Of a stretch of DNA of 64,000 nt, positions 8,985-18,333 are shown piece after piece. The stretch's first letter is position 1, and every line of letters begins with the position of its first letter. Under the pieces are notes generated by a model. It searched no databases and was not told the DNA's origin. It saw only the letters and a program-made list of their open reading frames with translations. The DNA lies in NCBI GenBank assembly GCA_002840405.1, contig PHAR01000001.1, positions 454,320 through 518,319 on the forward strand, read 5' to 3'. The stretch comes from Deltaproteobacteria bacterium HGW-Deltaproteobacteria-8. Its GTDB lineage: Bacteria; Desulfobacterota; Desulfovibrionia; Desulfovibrionales; Desulfovibrionaceae. Position numbers and translations under genes: made by a program.

Positions 8985-9038
8985 CCCGGGCGGCCCCCTT
9001 CATTCCCTCTTGGGGGTCATGGGGGGCCGGGCCGGGCG
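8985..9038. repeat. G/C-block inverted repeat between thi4 and der
   Basis: A GCCCGGGCGGCCCCC block faces GGGGGGCCGGGCCGGGC across about 22 bases; the core GGCCCCC/GGGGGCC pairs well and flanks pair imperfectly. It lies in the 89-base gap after thi4. No T-run follows, so it may be a weak terminator or an intergenic palindrome like the one at 43030-43116. Confidence 0.45.
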
Positions 9039-9057
9039 TATGTGTCTCGCTACAGGT

Positions 9058-9843
9058 TTACAAAAGGGCGTTGATCTCCTCGGCGACCTTGACGCCGGAG
9101 AGGAGCATGCCGCCGAAAATCGGTCCCATGCGATAGGAGCCGTACGCGGCGTTGGCGGCCATTCCGGCCACCCACACGCCAGGGAACACCTCGCGCGTAT
9201 GGCGCACGGTGTTGGCCTCGGCCACATCGGCCCACATGGACTGCTCACCCTCGATGCCGCCGGAGGGCGTGTTCAGCTTCACTCCGTTCTTGCGCACCAG
9301 GGTCTTCAGCATCTCCACATCGTGTCCGGTGCATTCTATGGCATGTTTGCAGTGTAGCACAAGCGGGTCCACGTGCAACCGCGCCATCTCGACGGGGCTT
9401 GAATTCACCACCAGGCCCATGACGCGCTTTTGGCCGTCCACCTCGCGCAGCACCACGTCCTCCACGCTCATGCAGTTGAACACCTTCGCGCCCGCCTTGG
9501 TGGCGCGGTAGGCCAGGGCCGCCGTGGCGGCCACAGAGTCGGCCGTGAAATAGCCGGGCTTGAATTCACTCATGGCGCAGCCCGCCTCTTCGAGGATGCC
9601 CTTGGCCTCTTCCTGGACCACGATGTAGTTCCAGGTCATGCCGCCGCCCCACATGCCGCCGCCCACCGAGAGCTTGCGCTCGAACAGGCCGACGTTGCGG
9701 CCCGCCTCGGCCAGCTTCCAGGCGGCGGTGAGGCCCGAAGGCCCGCCGCCCACGATGGCCACGTCCAGGTCAAGGGCGCTCTTGAACTTCTCAAAAAAGG
9801 CTGTGGCAATGGCCTCGGTGACAATCCTTTCGTCAATGATCAT
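9058..9843 (-). CDS. thi4: Thi4-family thiazole synthase, sulfide-dependent type
   Basis: A 261-residue enzyme forming the ADP-thiazole precursor of thiamine from NAD, glycine and sulfur. A Rossmann motif GGGPSG lies at 32-37, followed by GGGMWGGGM (61-69). Where yeast Thi4 has the sacrificial cysteine, this protein has His157 in LHVDP. That marks the catalytic, sulfide-using archaeal-type enzymes and suits a sulfidogen. An upstream in-frame ATG at 9888 would add 15 residues and overlap the riboswitch terminator, so the ATG at 9843, preceded by GGAGGATC, is preferred. Expression is controlled by the TPP riboswitch just upstream. Confidence 0.92.
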   Translation of the reverse strand: MIIDERIVTEAIATAFFEKFKSALDLDVAIVGGGPSGLTAAWKLAEAGRNVGLFERKLSVGGGMWGGGMTWNYIVVQEEAKGILEEAGCAMSEFKPGYFTADSVAATAALAYRATKAGAKVFNCMSVEDVVLREVDGQKRVMGLVVNSSPVEMARLHVDPLVLHCKHAIECTGHDVEMLKTLVRKNGVKLNTPSGGIEGEQSMWADVAEANTVRHTREVFPGVWVAGMAANAAYGSYRMGPIFGGMLLSGVKVAEEINALL

Positions 9844-9890
9844 CTGATCCTCCTGCAACTGTTGCGGTTTTACAAAAACGCGCCTCAAAC

Positions 9891-9917
9891 GAAAAGCCGT
9901 CCCTAAGAAGGGACGGC
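9891..9917 (-). terminator. TPP-riboswitch expression-platform terminator
   Basis: On the minus strand GCCGTCCCT and AGGGACGGC form a perfect 9-bp stem with a TCTT loop, followed by TTTTC. It lies between the aptamer and thi4, so ligand binding probably ends transcription before the gene. Confidence 0.85.
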
Positions 9918-9929
9918 TCCTCGCGTTGC

Positions 9930-10034
9930 AGAATTCCCTTCGTCGGCATTACCCGGACAGGTTCAACGGTCAACCCCACAGCGTGTGCAAGGGGTCCTCT
10001 CAGCCCGGTTTCTCCGAGCTCCCGCAGGACGGCT
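9930..10034 (-). ncRNA. TPP (thiamine pyrophosphate) riboswitch
   Basis: On the minus strand the conserved THI-box parts appear in order: CGGGAGCTCGG, the CTGAGAGG pyrimidine-sensing core, GACCGTTGAACCTG, and the CCGGGTAATGCCG.CGAAGGGA pyrophosphate-sensing arm. It precedes thi4 with a terminator hairpin between, giving feedback repression of thiazole synthesis. Edges are approximate because P1 was placed by eye. Confidence 0.95.
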
Positions 10035-10049
10035 TAATCAAAAAAAGAA

Positions 10050-11096
10050 CTATCTGAACAAGGCGGCTATGGCCTGCTTATAGGGCGCTGTCAAGACTCC
10101 CCTCTCGGTGATGATGCCGTGGATGAGCCTAGCCGGGGTCACGTCGAAGGCGAAGTTGAACACCCCCACGCCTTCCGGGGTGATCTGGGTGTTGCCCACG
10201 TGGGTCACCTCGCGCGGGGTGCGGTCCTCGATGGGGATGAGCGAGCCGTCGGCCGTTTCCGGGTCGATGGTGGACACCGGAGCGGCCACGTAAAACGGGA
10301 TGCCAAATTCCTTGGCCAGAAGCGCCACGCCAAAGGTGCCGATCTTGTTGGCCGCGTCGCCGTTGGCCGCAATGCGGTCCGCCCCGACGATGACCTTCTG
10401 CACCAGGCCGCGCTGCATCAGAAGCGCGCAGGCGTTGTCGCAGGCGACCTTCACCGGGATGCCGTCCTTGTGCAGTTCATACGCGGTCAGGCGCGCGCCC
10501 TGGAGAAAGGGCCTGGTCTCGTTGGCGATGACCTGGATCTTCTTGCCCTGCTCCACCGCCGCGCGGATGGGCGCCAGCGCCGTGCCGTACCCGGCCGTGG
10601 CCAGGGCTCCGGCGTTGCAGTGGGTCATGACCGTGTCGCCGTCAGCAAGCAGGTCCGCGCCGGACGCGCCGATGGCCTTGCAGGTTTCGATGTCTTCGGC
10701 GTGCACGACCTTGGCCTTGGCCAGCCAGAACACGCACAGCTCGTCCAGGGAGAAGTCCGGGTGCTTGGCCCACTCGCCCTGCATGAGGCGCACGGCCCAG
10801 CGCAGGTTCACCGCCGTGGGCCGGGCGCTGGCGATCTGCTCCAGCTTGGCCGCGAGCGCGGACTTCCAGTCCGCAGTGAAAGGGACGTGATTGGCCACTT
10901 CCCGCGCGGCCAGATAGCAGCCGTAGGCCGCGGTGACGCCGATGGCGGGCGCTCCGCGCACCACCATGACCACCAGGGCCTCGCAGATGTCCTTCACGTT
11001 CTTGCAGACGAACCATTCCTCGCGCATAGGCAGGTAGCGCTGGTCCAGCAGGACAAGGGCGTCCTTTTCCGGGGAATACTGAATATGCTCGGTCAT
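10050..11096 (-). CDS. mtnA: S-methyl-5-thioribose-1-phosphate isomerase
   Basis: A 348-residue methionine-salvage isomerase converting methylthioribose-1-phosphate to the ribulose form. It belongs to the eIF2B-like fold. Visible signatures: VRGAPAIG near the N-terminus, [10 protein letters not shown] mid-protein (catalytic cysteine), NETRP, and [17 protein letters not shown] (catalytic aspartate). The ATG at 11096 is chosen because GAAGGA precedes it; the longer frame to 11156 would overlap the gatB stop. The other methionine-salvage genes are not nearby. It follows gatB in the same direction. Confidence 0.96.
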   Translation of the reverse strand: MTEHIQYSPEKDALVLLDQRYLPMREEWFVCKNVKDICEALVVMVVRGAPAIGVTAAYGCYLAAREVANHVPFTADWKSALAAKLEQIASARPTAVNLRWAVRLMQGEWAKHPDFSLDELCVFWLAKAKVVHAEDIETCKAIGASGADLLADGDTVMTHCNAGALATAGYGTALAPIRAAVEQGKKIQVIANETRPFLQGARLTAYELHKDGIPVKVACDNACALLMQRGLVQKVIVGADRIAANGDAANKIGTFGVALLAKEFGIPFYVAAPVSTIDPETADGSLIPIEDRTPREVTHVGNTQITPEGVGVFNFAFDVTPARLIHGIITERGVLTAPYKQAIAALFR

Positions 11097-11155
11097 TGTT
11101 GGTCCTTCAAAAGGAGTTGGGGGGAAATAATTGAGGGGAAGATTTATGGGGGGCA

Positions 11156-12586
11156 TTACTTCAGCTTCTCGGCCAGGAGTTGGTTGACCACGGCCGGATT
11201 GGCCTGGCCCTTGGTGCGACGCATGATCTGGCCCACAAAGAAGCCCATGAGCTTGGTCTTGCCGGCGCGGTAGTCGGCCAGTTCCTTGGGGTTCTCGGCC
11301 AGCACGGCGTCGATGTCCGCAGCCAGGGCCGAGGTGTCCGAGATCTGGACCAGGCCCTTGGCCTTGACCAGCTCTTCCGGGTCGGCCCCGGTCAGGAGCA
11401 GCTCGGGCAGAATGTCCTTGGCGCTCTTGGCGCTGATGGCGCCCTCTTCCACCATGCGCACCAGGGTGGCCAGGTTCTGCGGGGTCAACAGCAAGTCCCC
11501 CGCACGGCCGCCGGTCTGGTTCAGCTCACGCAGGATGTCGGTCATGAGCCAGTTGGCGATCTTCTTGGGTTCGGCGAAGGCGGCCACCGCGGCCTCAAAG
11601 TATTCCGCCATGTCGCGCTCGCTGGTGAGCACCTCGGCGGCGTCGCTGGACAGGCCATACTGGCTGAGGAAGCGCTGCTCGCGCGCCTTGGGCAGCTCGG
11701 GCAGCTCAGAACGCCACTGGTCGAGCCAGGACTCCTGAAGCACCAGGGGCACCAGGTCCGGACAGGGGAAATAACGGTAGTCGTGGGCCTCTTCCTTGCC
11801 GCGCATGGAGTGCGTGGTGCCCTTGTTCGCGTCAAACAGGCGCGTCTCCTGCACCACCTGTTCGCCGTCCTCCACCAGGTCGATCTGGCGCTCCACCTCG
11901 AAGTCGATGGCCTTCTGCACGTGCTTGAAAGAGTTCAGGTTCTTCAGCTCCGCGCGGGTGCCGAAGGCCTCCTGGCCAAAGGGCCGGACGCTGACGTTGG
12001 CATCGCAGCGGAAAGACCCCTCTTCCATGTTGCCGTCGCAGATGTCGAGGTAGACCAGGATGCTGCGGATGGCCTTCAGGTAGGCCACGGCCTCCTCGGC
12101 GTTGCGCATGTCCGGCTCGCTCACGATCTCGATCAAGGGCACGCAGGAGCGGTTCAGATCCACATAGCTCGCGTTGTCATGCGCCGAGTGGATGCTCTTG
12201 CCCGCGTCCTCCTCCATGTGGATGCGCGTGACGCCCACGCGCTTGGGACCCTTGGCGGTGACGATGTCCACATGGCCGTGTTCGCAGATGGGCTGCTCGA
12301 ACTGGGAGGTCTGGTAGCCCTTGGGCAGATCCGGGTAGAAGTAGTTCTTGCGCGCGAAGATGCTCGTGCGGTTGATGCGGCAGTCGATGGCCAAGCCCAT
12401 CTTGGCGGCGTATTCCACCACCTTGCGGTTCAGCACGGGCAGCACGCCGGGCATGCCGGAGCACACGGGGCAGACGTTCTCGTTGGGGTCCGCGCCAAAC
12501 TGGGTGGAACAGGAGCAGAAGATCTTGGACCTGGTCTTGAGCTGGGCGTGCACCTCAAGGCCGATGACTGTTTCATACCTGGTCAT
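11156..12586 (-). CDS. gatB: Asp/Glu-tRNA(Asn/Gln) amidotransferase subunit B
   Basis: A 476-residue GatB, which phosphorylates and amidates misacylated Glu-tRNA(Gln)/Asp-tRNA(Asn) with GatA and GatC. It opens [15 protein letters not shown], has the zinc-type CSCSTQFG and [15 protein letters not shown] motifs, LPKGYQTSQ, and a C-terminal YqeY-like tail domain with tRNA-binding helices. Length is typical. gatA and gatC are not in the window. The gene ends 60 bases before the mtnA start. Confidence 0.97.
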   Translation of the reverse strand: MTRYETVIGLEVHAQLKTRSKIFCSCSTQFGADPNENVCPVCSGMPGVLPVLNRKVVEYAAKMGLAIDCRINRTSIFARKNYFYPDLPKGYQTSQFEQPICEHGHVDIVTAKGPKRVGVTRIHMEEDAGKSIHSAHDNASYVDLNRSCVPLIEIVSEPDMRNAEEAVAYLKAIRSILVYLDICDGNMEEGSFRCDANVSVRPFGQEAFGTRAELKNLNSFKHVQKAIDFEVERQIDLVEDGEQVVQETRLFDANKGTTHSMRGKEEAHDYRYFPCPDLVPLVLQESWLDQWRSELPELPKAREQRFLSQYGLSSDAAEVLTSERDMAEYFEAAVAAFAEPKKIANWLMTDILRELNQTGGRAGDLLLTPQNLATLVRMVEEGAISAKSAKDILPELLLTGADPEELVKAKGLVQISDTSALAADIDAVLAENPKELADYRAGKTKLMGFFVGQIMRRTKGQANPAVVNQLLAEKLK

Positions 12587-12765
12587 GAGCCCTCCCCTTG
12601 CCTTCTTCCCAGGCCTCTATGGCCTGTTTCCAATACATGGATCTTGTTCCCCTGGCGAGGGAAGCATCGATTCGAGGCCAGGGAGAGAACTCATGCGGTA
12701 CAGCCCCGGCGCCAAATCGACTCATGACGATGTCCAGGGGGCAAAAGACACTTTTAGAGACAGGC

Positions 12766-13440
12766 CTAGGACCCGGACTTGCGGCTATACAGTTCCGGGT
12801 TCAGGCGCGGATCGTTGTACATCTTGAACTGGTAGTAAACCTTGGGCCGCTTGCGGCCCGAGGCGTATTCGTCCACGAGGTCCAGGACGGCCTGCAAAAG
12901 GTCGGTGCGCTGCTCCTGCAGGACCTCGAGCTTGCGGCGGCACTCGCTGGTCAGGTCGTCGCCCGCGCCCTGGCGTTCCACCTGCTCCAGCATGTGGAAG
13001 GTCTTGAGCGCCAGGATGGAACCGCGATCCAGAGCAACACCCAGGGACTCGGTATTGTAGCGCGGGCGCTCGCCCTCGGCCTGGGCGGGCAGCAGGGGAT
13101 CGATGGCGCGCACCAGGAACAGGTCCAGGCGCTCGATCAGGTCGTTGCGCTCCTGGTTCAGCTTGTCAATGGCGTACTTGCAGTCGGCGATGAGCTCCGA
13201 ACCGGCGTCCTTGCGGCGCGCCCGGTCCTCCACGTGCCACAGGCAGAAGTTGGCCCAGTGCTGGCGCAGAACGAGCTCCGCAAAACCCTCGGCGTCCGGG
13301 GCGGCGGTGATATCTGAGGCAAAGGCGGGCTCCTGGCGGTGCCAGGGGGCCACGGCCTGGTCCTGATCCACAAAGGCGCGCGAGATGAGCGCGCGGATGT
13401 CATCAAACGTGAAATCGGTCATTGAGCTCTCTTGGTTCAT
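12766..13440 (-). CDS. DUF4254 domain protein
   Basis: A 224-residue conserved protein of unknown function. The DUF4254 pattern is visible: NFCLWHVEDRAR, then a helix with IDKLNQERNDLIERLD, and a second long helical region. The protein is mostly helical and highly charged, with no signal peptide. Its ATG overlaps the mltA stop (ATGA), arguing for operon transcription with mltA; an in-frame ATG at 13422 with AGAGAG upstream is an alternative start. DUF4254 genes often sit near envelope polysaccharide genes, which fits mltA, but no function can be stated. Confidence 0.8.
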   Translation of the reverse strand: MNQESSMTDFTFDDIRALISRAFVDQDQAVAPWHRQEPAFASDITAAPDAEGFAELVLRQHWANFCLWHVEDRARRKDAGSELIADCKYAIDKLNQERNDLIERLDLFLVRAIDPLLPAQAEGERPRYNTESLGVALDRGSILALKTFHMLEQVERQGAGDDLTSECRRKLEVLQEQRTDLLQAVLDLVDEYASGRKRPKVYYQFKMYNDPRLNPELYSRKSGS

Positions 13441-14708
13441 GGTCTTGCCCGCAGCGCGCTCTTGCTCACGAGCAGGTGCAATGTGGCGGGCGTACGTAAG
13501 GATGCTTCCAGGCGTTCGGCACGTTCGCCGCTGCCCAGGTACAGGTCAAGCCTGAGTCCCCGGATGTCGGCGCCCGAATCCTGGGCCAGCACAAGGCCTC
13601 GCAAAGGCTCTGGACCACCCTGGCCGGACAGTGGCACAGACAGCGGCGCGGACAGCACGGCCACGGCTCCCAACGGCAGGAGACTTGGGTCTGTAGCCAG
13701 ACTGACAAGCGGCGTCAACGGTTTTCCCAGCGCCCCTTCGCTTGCCGCAGCCGTAAACCTGAAGAATATGTAGCTTTTACTCTCGGCCATAAGTTCAAGG
13801 GCACGGGCTGAGTTGGCCGCGCACCAGGAGCGGATGCTCTCGCGGTTCAGGCGCTCTTTGGGCAGGGCTCCGGCATCCAGCAGAATCTGCCCCAGGCCCT
13901 TGAAGGGCAGGCTGTTGGTCGCCGCGAAGTGCACCCCGCGCACCGAGCCGTCCGGGAAGCGCAAGGAGCCGCCGCCCTCGGTCTGCATCAGAAAGGGGTC
14001 GGCCGGGTTCTTGAGCCAGGCCAGTTCCAGCCCGCGCCCGCCGAGCGCCTGGCCCAGGTCCACGGACCGGCGGTCATAGCTGCCCGGGCGGGCGGCGAGG
14101 TCCGGCGGGGGCGCGTAGAGCGGGTACTCGTAGCCCGGCGCGCGCACCGGGCTGGCCTCCATCTCCGGCGAATAATAGCCAGTAAGCAAGGGGCTGGGGG
14201 CCAGCTCGTACCAGACGAAGCGTTCGGACAGCATGCCTGGGTCCTGGTCCAGGCCCGGCAGCGCGGCCAGCAGTTCCTCGGCGCTCCGGCGCAGCTGGCC
14301 CCAAGAGAGCGAGCCGCCGGGCCGCACCAGGGCGGGCGCATCCTGGGGCATGCGCGAAAGATATTCCAGGCTGAAGCGCAAAGGCCCGGCCAGGTCGGTG
14401 AAGGAGCGCAAGGACTGGGACGCCGGGGACAGCTGCCCGGCCAGGAGCCGGGACTCGGAGCCGCGCAGGGCATTGAACGCCGCAGGGGCCTGGGACAGGC
14501 GGTATTCCGGAGGCTCGGAAGGAGTGGAAATGCGCGGACGCCGCGCCGGGGCCGGTCGGCCGCCGCCGGAGGAGCCGGGCCAGGGCACGTAGTCGCCCAC
14601 GCCGCAGCCCAGGAGCAGGAACACCAGGGCGCAGGCCAGAACAGCCGCCAGAAGCGGACCGCCAGGACGGCTGCGCGGCACCGCAGCACCGGTCGTGATC
14701 TCGGCCAT
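13437..14708 (-). CDS. mltA: Membrane-bound lytic murein transglycosylase A
   Basis: A roughly 423-residue lipoprotein that cleaves peptidoglycan glycan strands to 1,6-anhydro ends. A hydrophobic signal ends in a lipobox LLLGC (Cys35 from this start). The MltA domain shows LTGYYSPEM, DPFLMQTEGGGSLRFPDG and GVHFAATNSLPFKGLG. The C-terminal 3D domain shows LAQDSGADIRG with the conserved aspartates. The ATG at 14708 is preferred because it places the signal peptide near the N-terminus; a GTG at 14789 is also in frame. It sits between a DUF89 gene and DUF4254, all leftward. Confidence 0.88.
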   Translation of the reverse strand: MAEITTGAAVPRSRPGGPLLAAVLACALVFLLLGCGVGDYVPWPGSSGGGRPAPARRPRISTPSEPPEYRLSQAPAAFNALRGSESRLLAGQLSPASQSLRSFTDLAGPLRFSLEYLSRMPQDAPALVRPGGSLSWGQLRRSAEELLAALPGLDQDPGMLSERFVWYELAPSPLLTGYYSPEMEASPVRAPGYEYPLYAPPPDLAARPGSYDRRSVDLGQALGGRGLELAWLKNPADPFLMQTEGGGSLRFPDGSVRGVHFAATNSLPFKGLGQILLDAGALPKERLNRESIRSWCAANSARALELMAESKSYIFFRFTAAASEGALGKPLTPLVSLATDPSLLPLGAVAVLSAPLSVPLSGQGGPEPLRGLVLAQDSGADIRGLRLDLYLGSGERAERLEASLRTPATLHLLVSKSALRARP

Positions 14709-14779
14709 GCTTGCGCCCTGCCCTGCCCGCATCCGTCTAGCCACACGCACTCCATCCACACGGGTCTCCCCACACGGGT

Positions 14780-16531
14780 CTACCCACACTGCTCAATGGA
14801 CGCGTCGCAGTACTTGCCCACCCCGTACTCCCGGCGGCGCAGGAACTTCTCCGGGCTGGGGCCGATGATCTGCAACTCAGGCTGGCGATTCTGCACCGAG
14901 AGCGCGATGGTCATCTCCTTGGTGCAGCCCGTGGAATAGGTGGAGTCCTTGCCGGCCCAGACCGGCGGCACCTTCTTGCCCATGAGCTCGAAGCTCTTCT
15001 CGATGTCCATGTCGGTCTGGAAGCGCCAGACGTTCAGGAACCCGCTTCGCTGCACGCGCTCCCACATGAACATGAGGTCGTCGGCATCCATGCCCTCTTC
15101 AAAGTACTCGCCGGGGTTGATGATGAAGGTGCCCTCCAGACGCGAACGCAGGTGGGCCACAAAGGTGTTCAGCACCTCGATGGCCAGCTTCACCTGGCCG
15201 GGGATGCTGCCCACGATGGCGCTGTAGAACATGACCGTCTTTCCCGCCGAGCGCGCCCGGCGCATCTGGCTGATGATGCCGTCGGCCTTGGCCAGGATGG
15301 CGTCCTCGCTGAACTTGCGCACGTGCGCGGGCTTGGGCTTGAAGTACATGCGGAACTTGCCCTGGGCGTCGATGAAGAAGACCAGCAGGTCGCGGGTGAA
15401 CTCGTGGCTGGTGTTGATGAAGCGCCGGTAATAGGCCTCGCCCTTGGCCAGCACCAGGTCCGACTCCTTCCAGGCCCGGGCAAAGGTGACGGACGTGCGG
15501 TAGGGGTTGAAGCGCTCGCGGGTGCCGTCGGAAATGACCACCAGCCGGTGCTCGCGGGTGGCCTGCAAGAGCTCGTTCTTGCTGGCCCGGTTGTTCTGCA
15601 TGAAGAACGCGTCCTTGAACTCGCTTGCCAGGATGGGGTCGCTCTCCAGGTCCCAGACCGTGGGGCTGTCGAAATAGAAGCCCTCCTTCAGGGCCATGAT
15701 CACGCGGTGGCCCTGGCGCAAAAGCGCGCGCACCACCTTGAGGTCCAGGATGATGCCACCGCTGGCCCTGGGCAGGTACAAAATGCGCAGCGGGCCGCGG
15801 GCGGGGTCGAAGATGCCGCGCAGGGACGAGAAGTCCACCTGCTCAAGGGACGTGCGCAGCTCCTCGGCGTCCAGGGCGGAGGTCGGGTTATCCTCGGTCC
15901 AGAAGCGCTTGTAGGTGGAGAAGAACAAAAGCCGCTCCATCTCCAGCAGGTCCAGCTCGAAGCGCAGCTGGGAGATGCTCGAGCAGTGCAGGCGCTCCTC
16001 CGGGCAGACGTTCACCAACTGGGAGTAGAAGGCGCTGTCCACAAAATTGCGCGTGCGGCGGTTCATCTGGCGCTTGAGGGTGCGGTAGGGGTCGTCCAGC
16101 CCGCTCTGGGTCAGGAAGATGGTCAGCATGCGCTTGAGCAGGCGCGAGGGGATGAGGATGGGGGTGCCGAGGGTCATCCGGAACTTGTGGCGGCACAGGT
16201 TCAAAATCCTCTTGCGCAGCGGCGCCTCGCGCACATGCTCCAGCACAAGCCGCACCAAGAGCTTCCACTGCTCACAGTATTCCGCGGCCAGGGGCTTGAC
16301 CAGCTTGGACTTGAGCAGGAAATGCAGCATCCAGTCGCCGCAGGGGGCGTAGAAGCTGTCCTCCTGCAGGGCCACCATGAAGCGGATCTGCTCCGGCGAG
16401 GCGTTCTTCGCCGGATCGATGGAATGCTCCAGGCTGTTCTCGGTCATGAAGTGCAGGAGCAGCGCATCCAGCACCGGGTCCTTGCCATACTTGAGCTCGC
16501 TGGCGGTCTCGAAGGAAAAGTTCAGTGGCAA
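14780..16531 (-). CDS. DUF89/ARMT1-like domain protein
   Basis: A 583-residue cytoplasmic protein. The N-terminal ~230 residues are helical and unrecognised. The middle carries a DUF89 (ARMT1-like damage-control phosphatase) pattern: YLPRASGGIILDLKVVRALL, then VIMALKEGFYFDSPTVWD, then VVISDGTRERFNP and ESDLVLAKGEAYYRRF. In the family the aspartates and the AKG segment bind metal and substrate, and members hydrolyse damaged phospho-metabolites; function here is inferred. It ends four bases before the extended mltA frame and starts three bases after the nadK stop (16531/16535), so it is cotranscribed with nadK. Confidence 0.6.
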   Translation of the reverse strand: MPLNFSFETASELKYGKDPVLDALLLHFMTENSLEHSIDPAKNASPEQIRFMVALQEDSFYAPCGDWMLHFLLKSKLVKPLAAEYCEQWKLLVRLVLEHVREAPLRKRILNLCRHKFRMTLGTPILIPSRLLKRMLTIFLTQSGLDDPYRTLKRQMNRRTRNFVDSAFYSQLVNVCPEERLHCSSISQLRFELDLLEMERLLFFSTYKRFWTEDNPTSALDAEELRTSLEQVDFSSLRGIFDPARGPLRILYLPRASGGIILDLKVVRALLRQGHRVIMALKEGFYFDSPTVWDLESDPILASEFKDAFFMQNNRASKNELLQATREHRLVVISDGTRERFNPYRTSVTFARAWKESDLVLAKGEAYYRRFINTSHEFTRDLLVFFIDAQGKFRMYFKPKPAHVRKFSEDAILAKADGIISQMRRARSAGKTVMFYSAIVGSIPGQVKLAIEVLNTFVAHLRSRLEGTFIINPGEYFEEGMDADDLMFMWERVQRSGFLNVWRFQTDMDIEKSFELMGKKVPPVWAGKDSTYSTGCTKEMTIALSVQNRQPELQIIGPSPEKFLRRREYGVGKYCDASIEQCG

Positions 16532-16534
16532 GGG

Positions 16535-17383
16535 TCACCTCTCGGTAAAGAAGCCTTTGCTCGCCAGCTTGGCGAAATAGGAGATCTTGTCCGTTTCGGC
16601 CAGGAGCAGGTCGTCCGGGGCGCGGCGCACGCGCACCACGTCGCCAGGCTCCAGGGCGAAGGAGCGCTGCCCGTCCACCGACAGGCGCACCTCTCCCGCC
16701 TGATCCTCCACCACCACGCTGATCTCGCCGCTCGCTGGCAGCACTACGGGACGGAAATTGTTCAGGAATGGGCACACCGGAGTCAGGCACAGGGCCTCCA
16801 TCTCCGGGTGCACCAGCGGCCCGCCGGCGGAAAACCCGTAGGCCGTGGAACCCGTGGGCGTCGAGATGATCAGCCCATCGGAGCGCATGGCCCCCACCCG
16901 CTCGCCGTCTCGCAGCACCAGCAGGCGGATGAGCCGGGCCAGCTCGCCCCGGCTGACCACCAGATCGTTGATGGCCCGGCCGGAGCAGACCGTCTCGCTG
17001 TGGCGCTGCACGTCGTAGGCCAGGCAGACGCGGCGGGACAGGCCATAGTCCCCGGCCAATAGCGCGGTGAGGCTCTTCTGCCAGTCCCCGGCGGGCTCGG
17101 CCAGAAAGCCCACCCGGCCGAGGTTCAGCCCCAGAAGCGGCAGGCCCTGCCCAAGGCTCAAGCGAGCCACGCCGATGAAGGTGCCATCGCCCCCCAAAAC
17201 CAGCACCGCGTCAAAGCCGCCCTCTGGGAATTGGCAGGCGGCGCCACGAGTGGAGCGGTGTTCGCACAGGGTGGCCCGCGCCCCACGGGCCAGAAGCCAG
17301 GCCGAAACCTCCTGGCCCAGGGCCAGAGCCGAGGGGTCTCCGGAGCGCGTCATCACCAGGAAAGAGTTGAGTTGCCTGTTCAT
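16535..17383 (-). CDS. nadK: NAD kinase
   Basis: A 282-residue enzyme phosphorylating NAD to NADP. The GGDGT motif lies at 64-68, NLGRVGFLAE follows, and the substrate loop SDGLIISTPTGSTAYGFSAGGP is intact in order. A C-terminal all-beta domain ends the protein. The ATG at 17383 (MNRQLNSFLV) gives a normal length; the upstream in-frame ATG at 17455 would reach into the divergent sigma-28 promoter region. It is the first gene of a leftward group with the DUF89 gene, mltA and DUF4254. Confidence 0.93.
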   Translation of the reverse strand: MNRQLNSFLVMTRSGDPSALALGQEVSAWLLARGARATLCEHRSTRGAACQFPEGGFDAVLVLGGDGTFIGVARLSLGQGLPLLGLNLGRVGFLAEPAGDWQKSLTALLAGDYGLSRRVCLAYDVQRHSETVCSGRAINDLVVSRGELARLIRLLVLRDGERVGAMRSDGLIISTPTGSTAYGFSAGGPLVHPEMEALCLTPVCPFLNNFRPVVLPASGEISVVVEDQAGEVRLSVDGQRSFALEPGDVVRVRRAPDDLLLAETDKISYFAKLASKGFFTER

Positions 17384-17473
17384 GGCCCAACAGTAGTCAA
17401 ATCCGCAGAAAGATACAACACACTGCGGGACAGAGAAAAGATGAGAAATACGCACTTTATTCGTATCGACCCC

Positions 17474-17501
17474 TAAAGTTCTTTCCGACTTCTGACGATA
17501 A
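17474..17501 (+). promoter_or_regulatory. Sigma-28 (FliA) promoter for flgM operon
   Basis: TAAAGTTC (17474-17481) and GACGATAA (17494-17501) match the FliA consensus TAAAGTTT-N11-GCCGATAA with a 12-base spacer. It lies 26 bases before the ATG of the FlgM-associated gene. A sigma-28 promoter in front of the anti-sigma-28 gene gives the usual feedback loop. Confidence 0.75.
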
Positions 17502-17526
17502 AGGACTCAAGCTAGGAGTACATGAG

Positions 17527-17943
17527 ATGACTGTTCACCCGGTTAATGTTCGCCTGATGCTGCGTACGTATGGTAGGCAGCTCACAAGCGCCAAGCGGCT
17601 GGCCCGCTTCAAGAGGGCGCTTGTACTCTCGGGCGCGCAGGACCAGGTGACCATCTCTCGGGAGGCCAAGCGGCGGGAACTTGTGGAACGCATTGCGCAG
17701 GAAGTCATCGAGAACCTTCTGGTGAACGGCCAGGAGAATCCGGTGGTCACCGGGGTGCTGGAGGATCTGGAACTGGATTTGGGTGAACGGGTGCTGTTCG
17801 ACTATCCCCTGGACGGCGGCGAGGTGCAGCTCCTGCGCCAGACCAAGGCCGGACCGGAGGAGGTTGCTCCGGAGGAAAAGGTGCGCATCTTGCGCAGGCT
17901 CTGGGAAATAACCCTGGACAGGGTTGACGGCACCATGCTTTGA
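17527..17943 (+). CDS. FlgM-associated conserved protein
   Basis: A 138-residue soluble, charged protein with no membrane segment. It begins MTVHPVNVRLMLRTYG and contains a long helical middle (QVTISREAKRRELVERIAQEVIENL) and an acidic second half. I recall homologues in Desulfovibrio next to flgM (a 'DVU0524 family FlgM-associated protein'); the function is unknown. AGGAG sits 8 bases before the chosen ATG. It is first in a two-gene operon with flgM behind a sigma-28-like promoter, so it probably acts in late flagellar regulation or export. Confidence 0.75.
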   Translation: MTVHPVNVRLMLRTYGRQLTSAKRLARFKRALVLSGAQDQVTISREAKRRELVERIAQEVIENLLVNGQENPVVTGVLEDLELDLGERVLFDYPLDGGEVQLLRQTKAGPEEVAPEEKVRILRRLWEITLDRVDGTML

Positions 17944-17969
17944 TACCCCTGAAACGGGGGGGAGGCTTC

Positions 17970-18284
17970 ATGGATATAAAGAATGTGTATGGAGGGCTGG
18001 ACCCCTACGCCACAAAGCGGCTGCAGGAGAACCAGCGGGCGCAGCAGGACCAGGCCGTTACCCGGCAGCCCAGCGCCACGGACCAGCAGACCGGCGACAA
18101 GGTCGCCCTGTCGTCCGAGGCCAGGCTTCTAGGTGCGACGTTGGCTGCCGCAAACACGGCTCCCGACACGCGCGCCGAGAAGGTCCGCACCCTCAAGGAA
18201 CAGGTGCAGAGCGGCACCTACAAGCCAGACATCAAGAAGGCCGCCGCCAACCTGATCCGAGACGACGTGAACCTCATCAGATAA
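17970..18284 (+). CDS. flgM: Anti-sigma-28 factor FlgM
   Basis: A 104-residue FlgM, which holds FliA inactive until the hook is complete and FlgM is secreted. The C-terminal half has the family pattern DKVALSSEARLL...DTRAEKVRTLKEQVQSGTYKPD followed by KKAAANLIRDD; the N-terminal half is Gln/Asn-rich and probably disordered. The ATG at 17970 is preceded by GGGGGGAGG; the frame extends to 17940 but overlaps the previous gene's stop. The preceding sigma-28 promoter implies autoregulation. CsrA/FliW are encoded convergently just beyond. Confidence 0.93.
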   Translation: MDIKNVYGGLDPYATKRLQENQRAQQDQAVTRQPSATDQQTGDKVALSSEARLLGATLAAANTAPDTRAEKVRTLKEQVQSGTYKPDIKKAAANLIRDDVNLIR

Positions 18285-18333
18285 CCTGAAGCGTGCCGGG
18301 ACATCCCGGCGCAGGCAGGTTGCACATGAAGGC

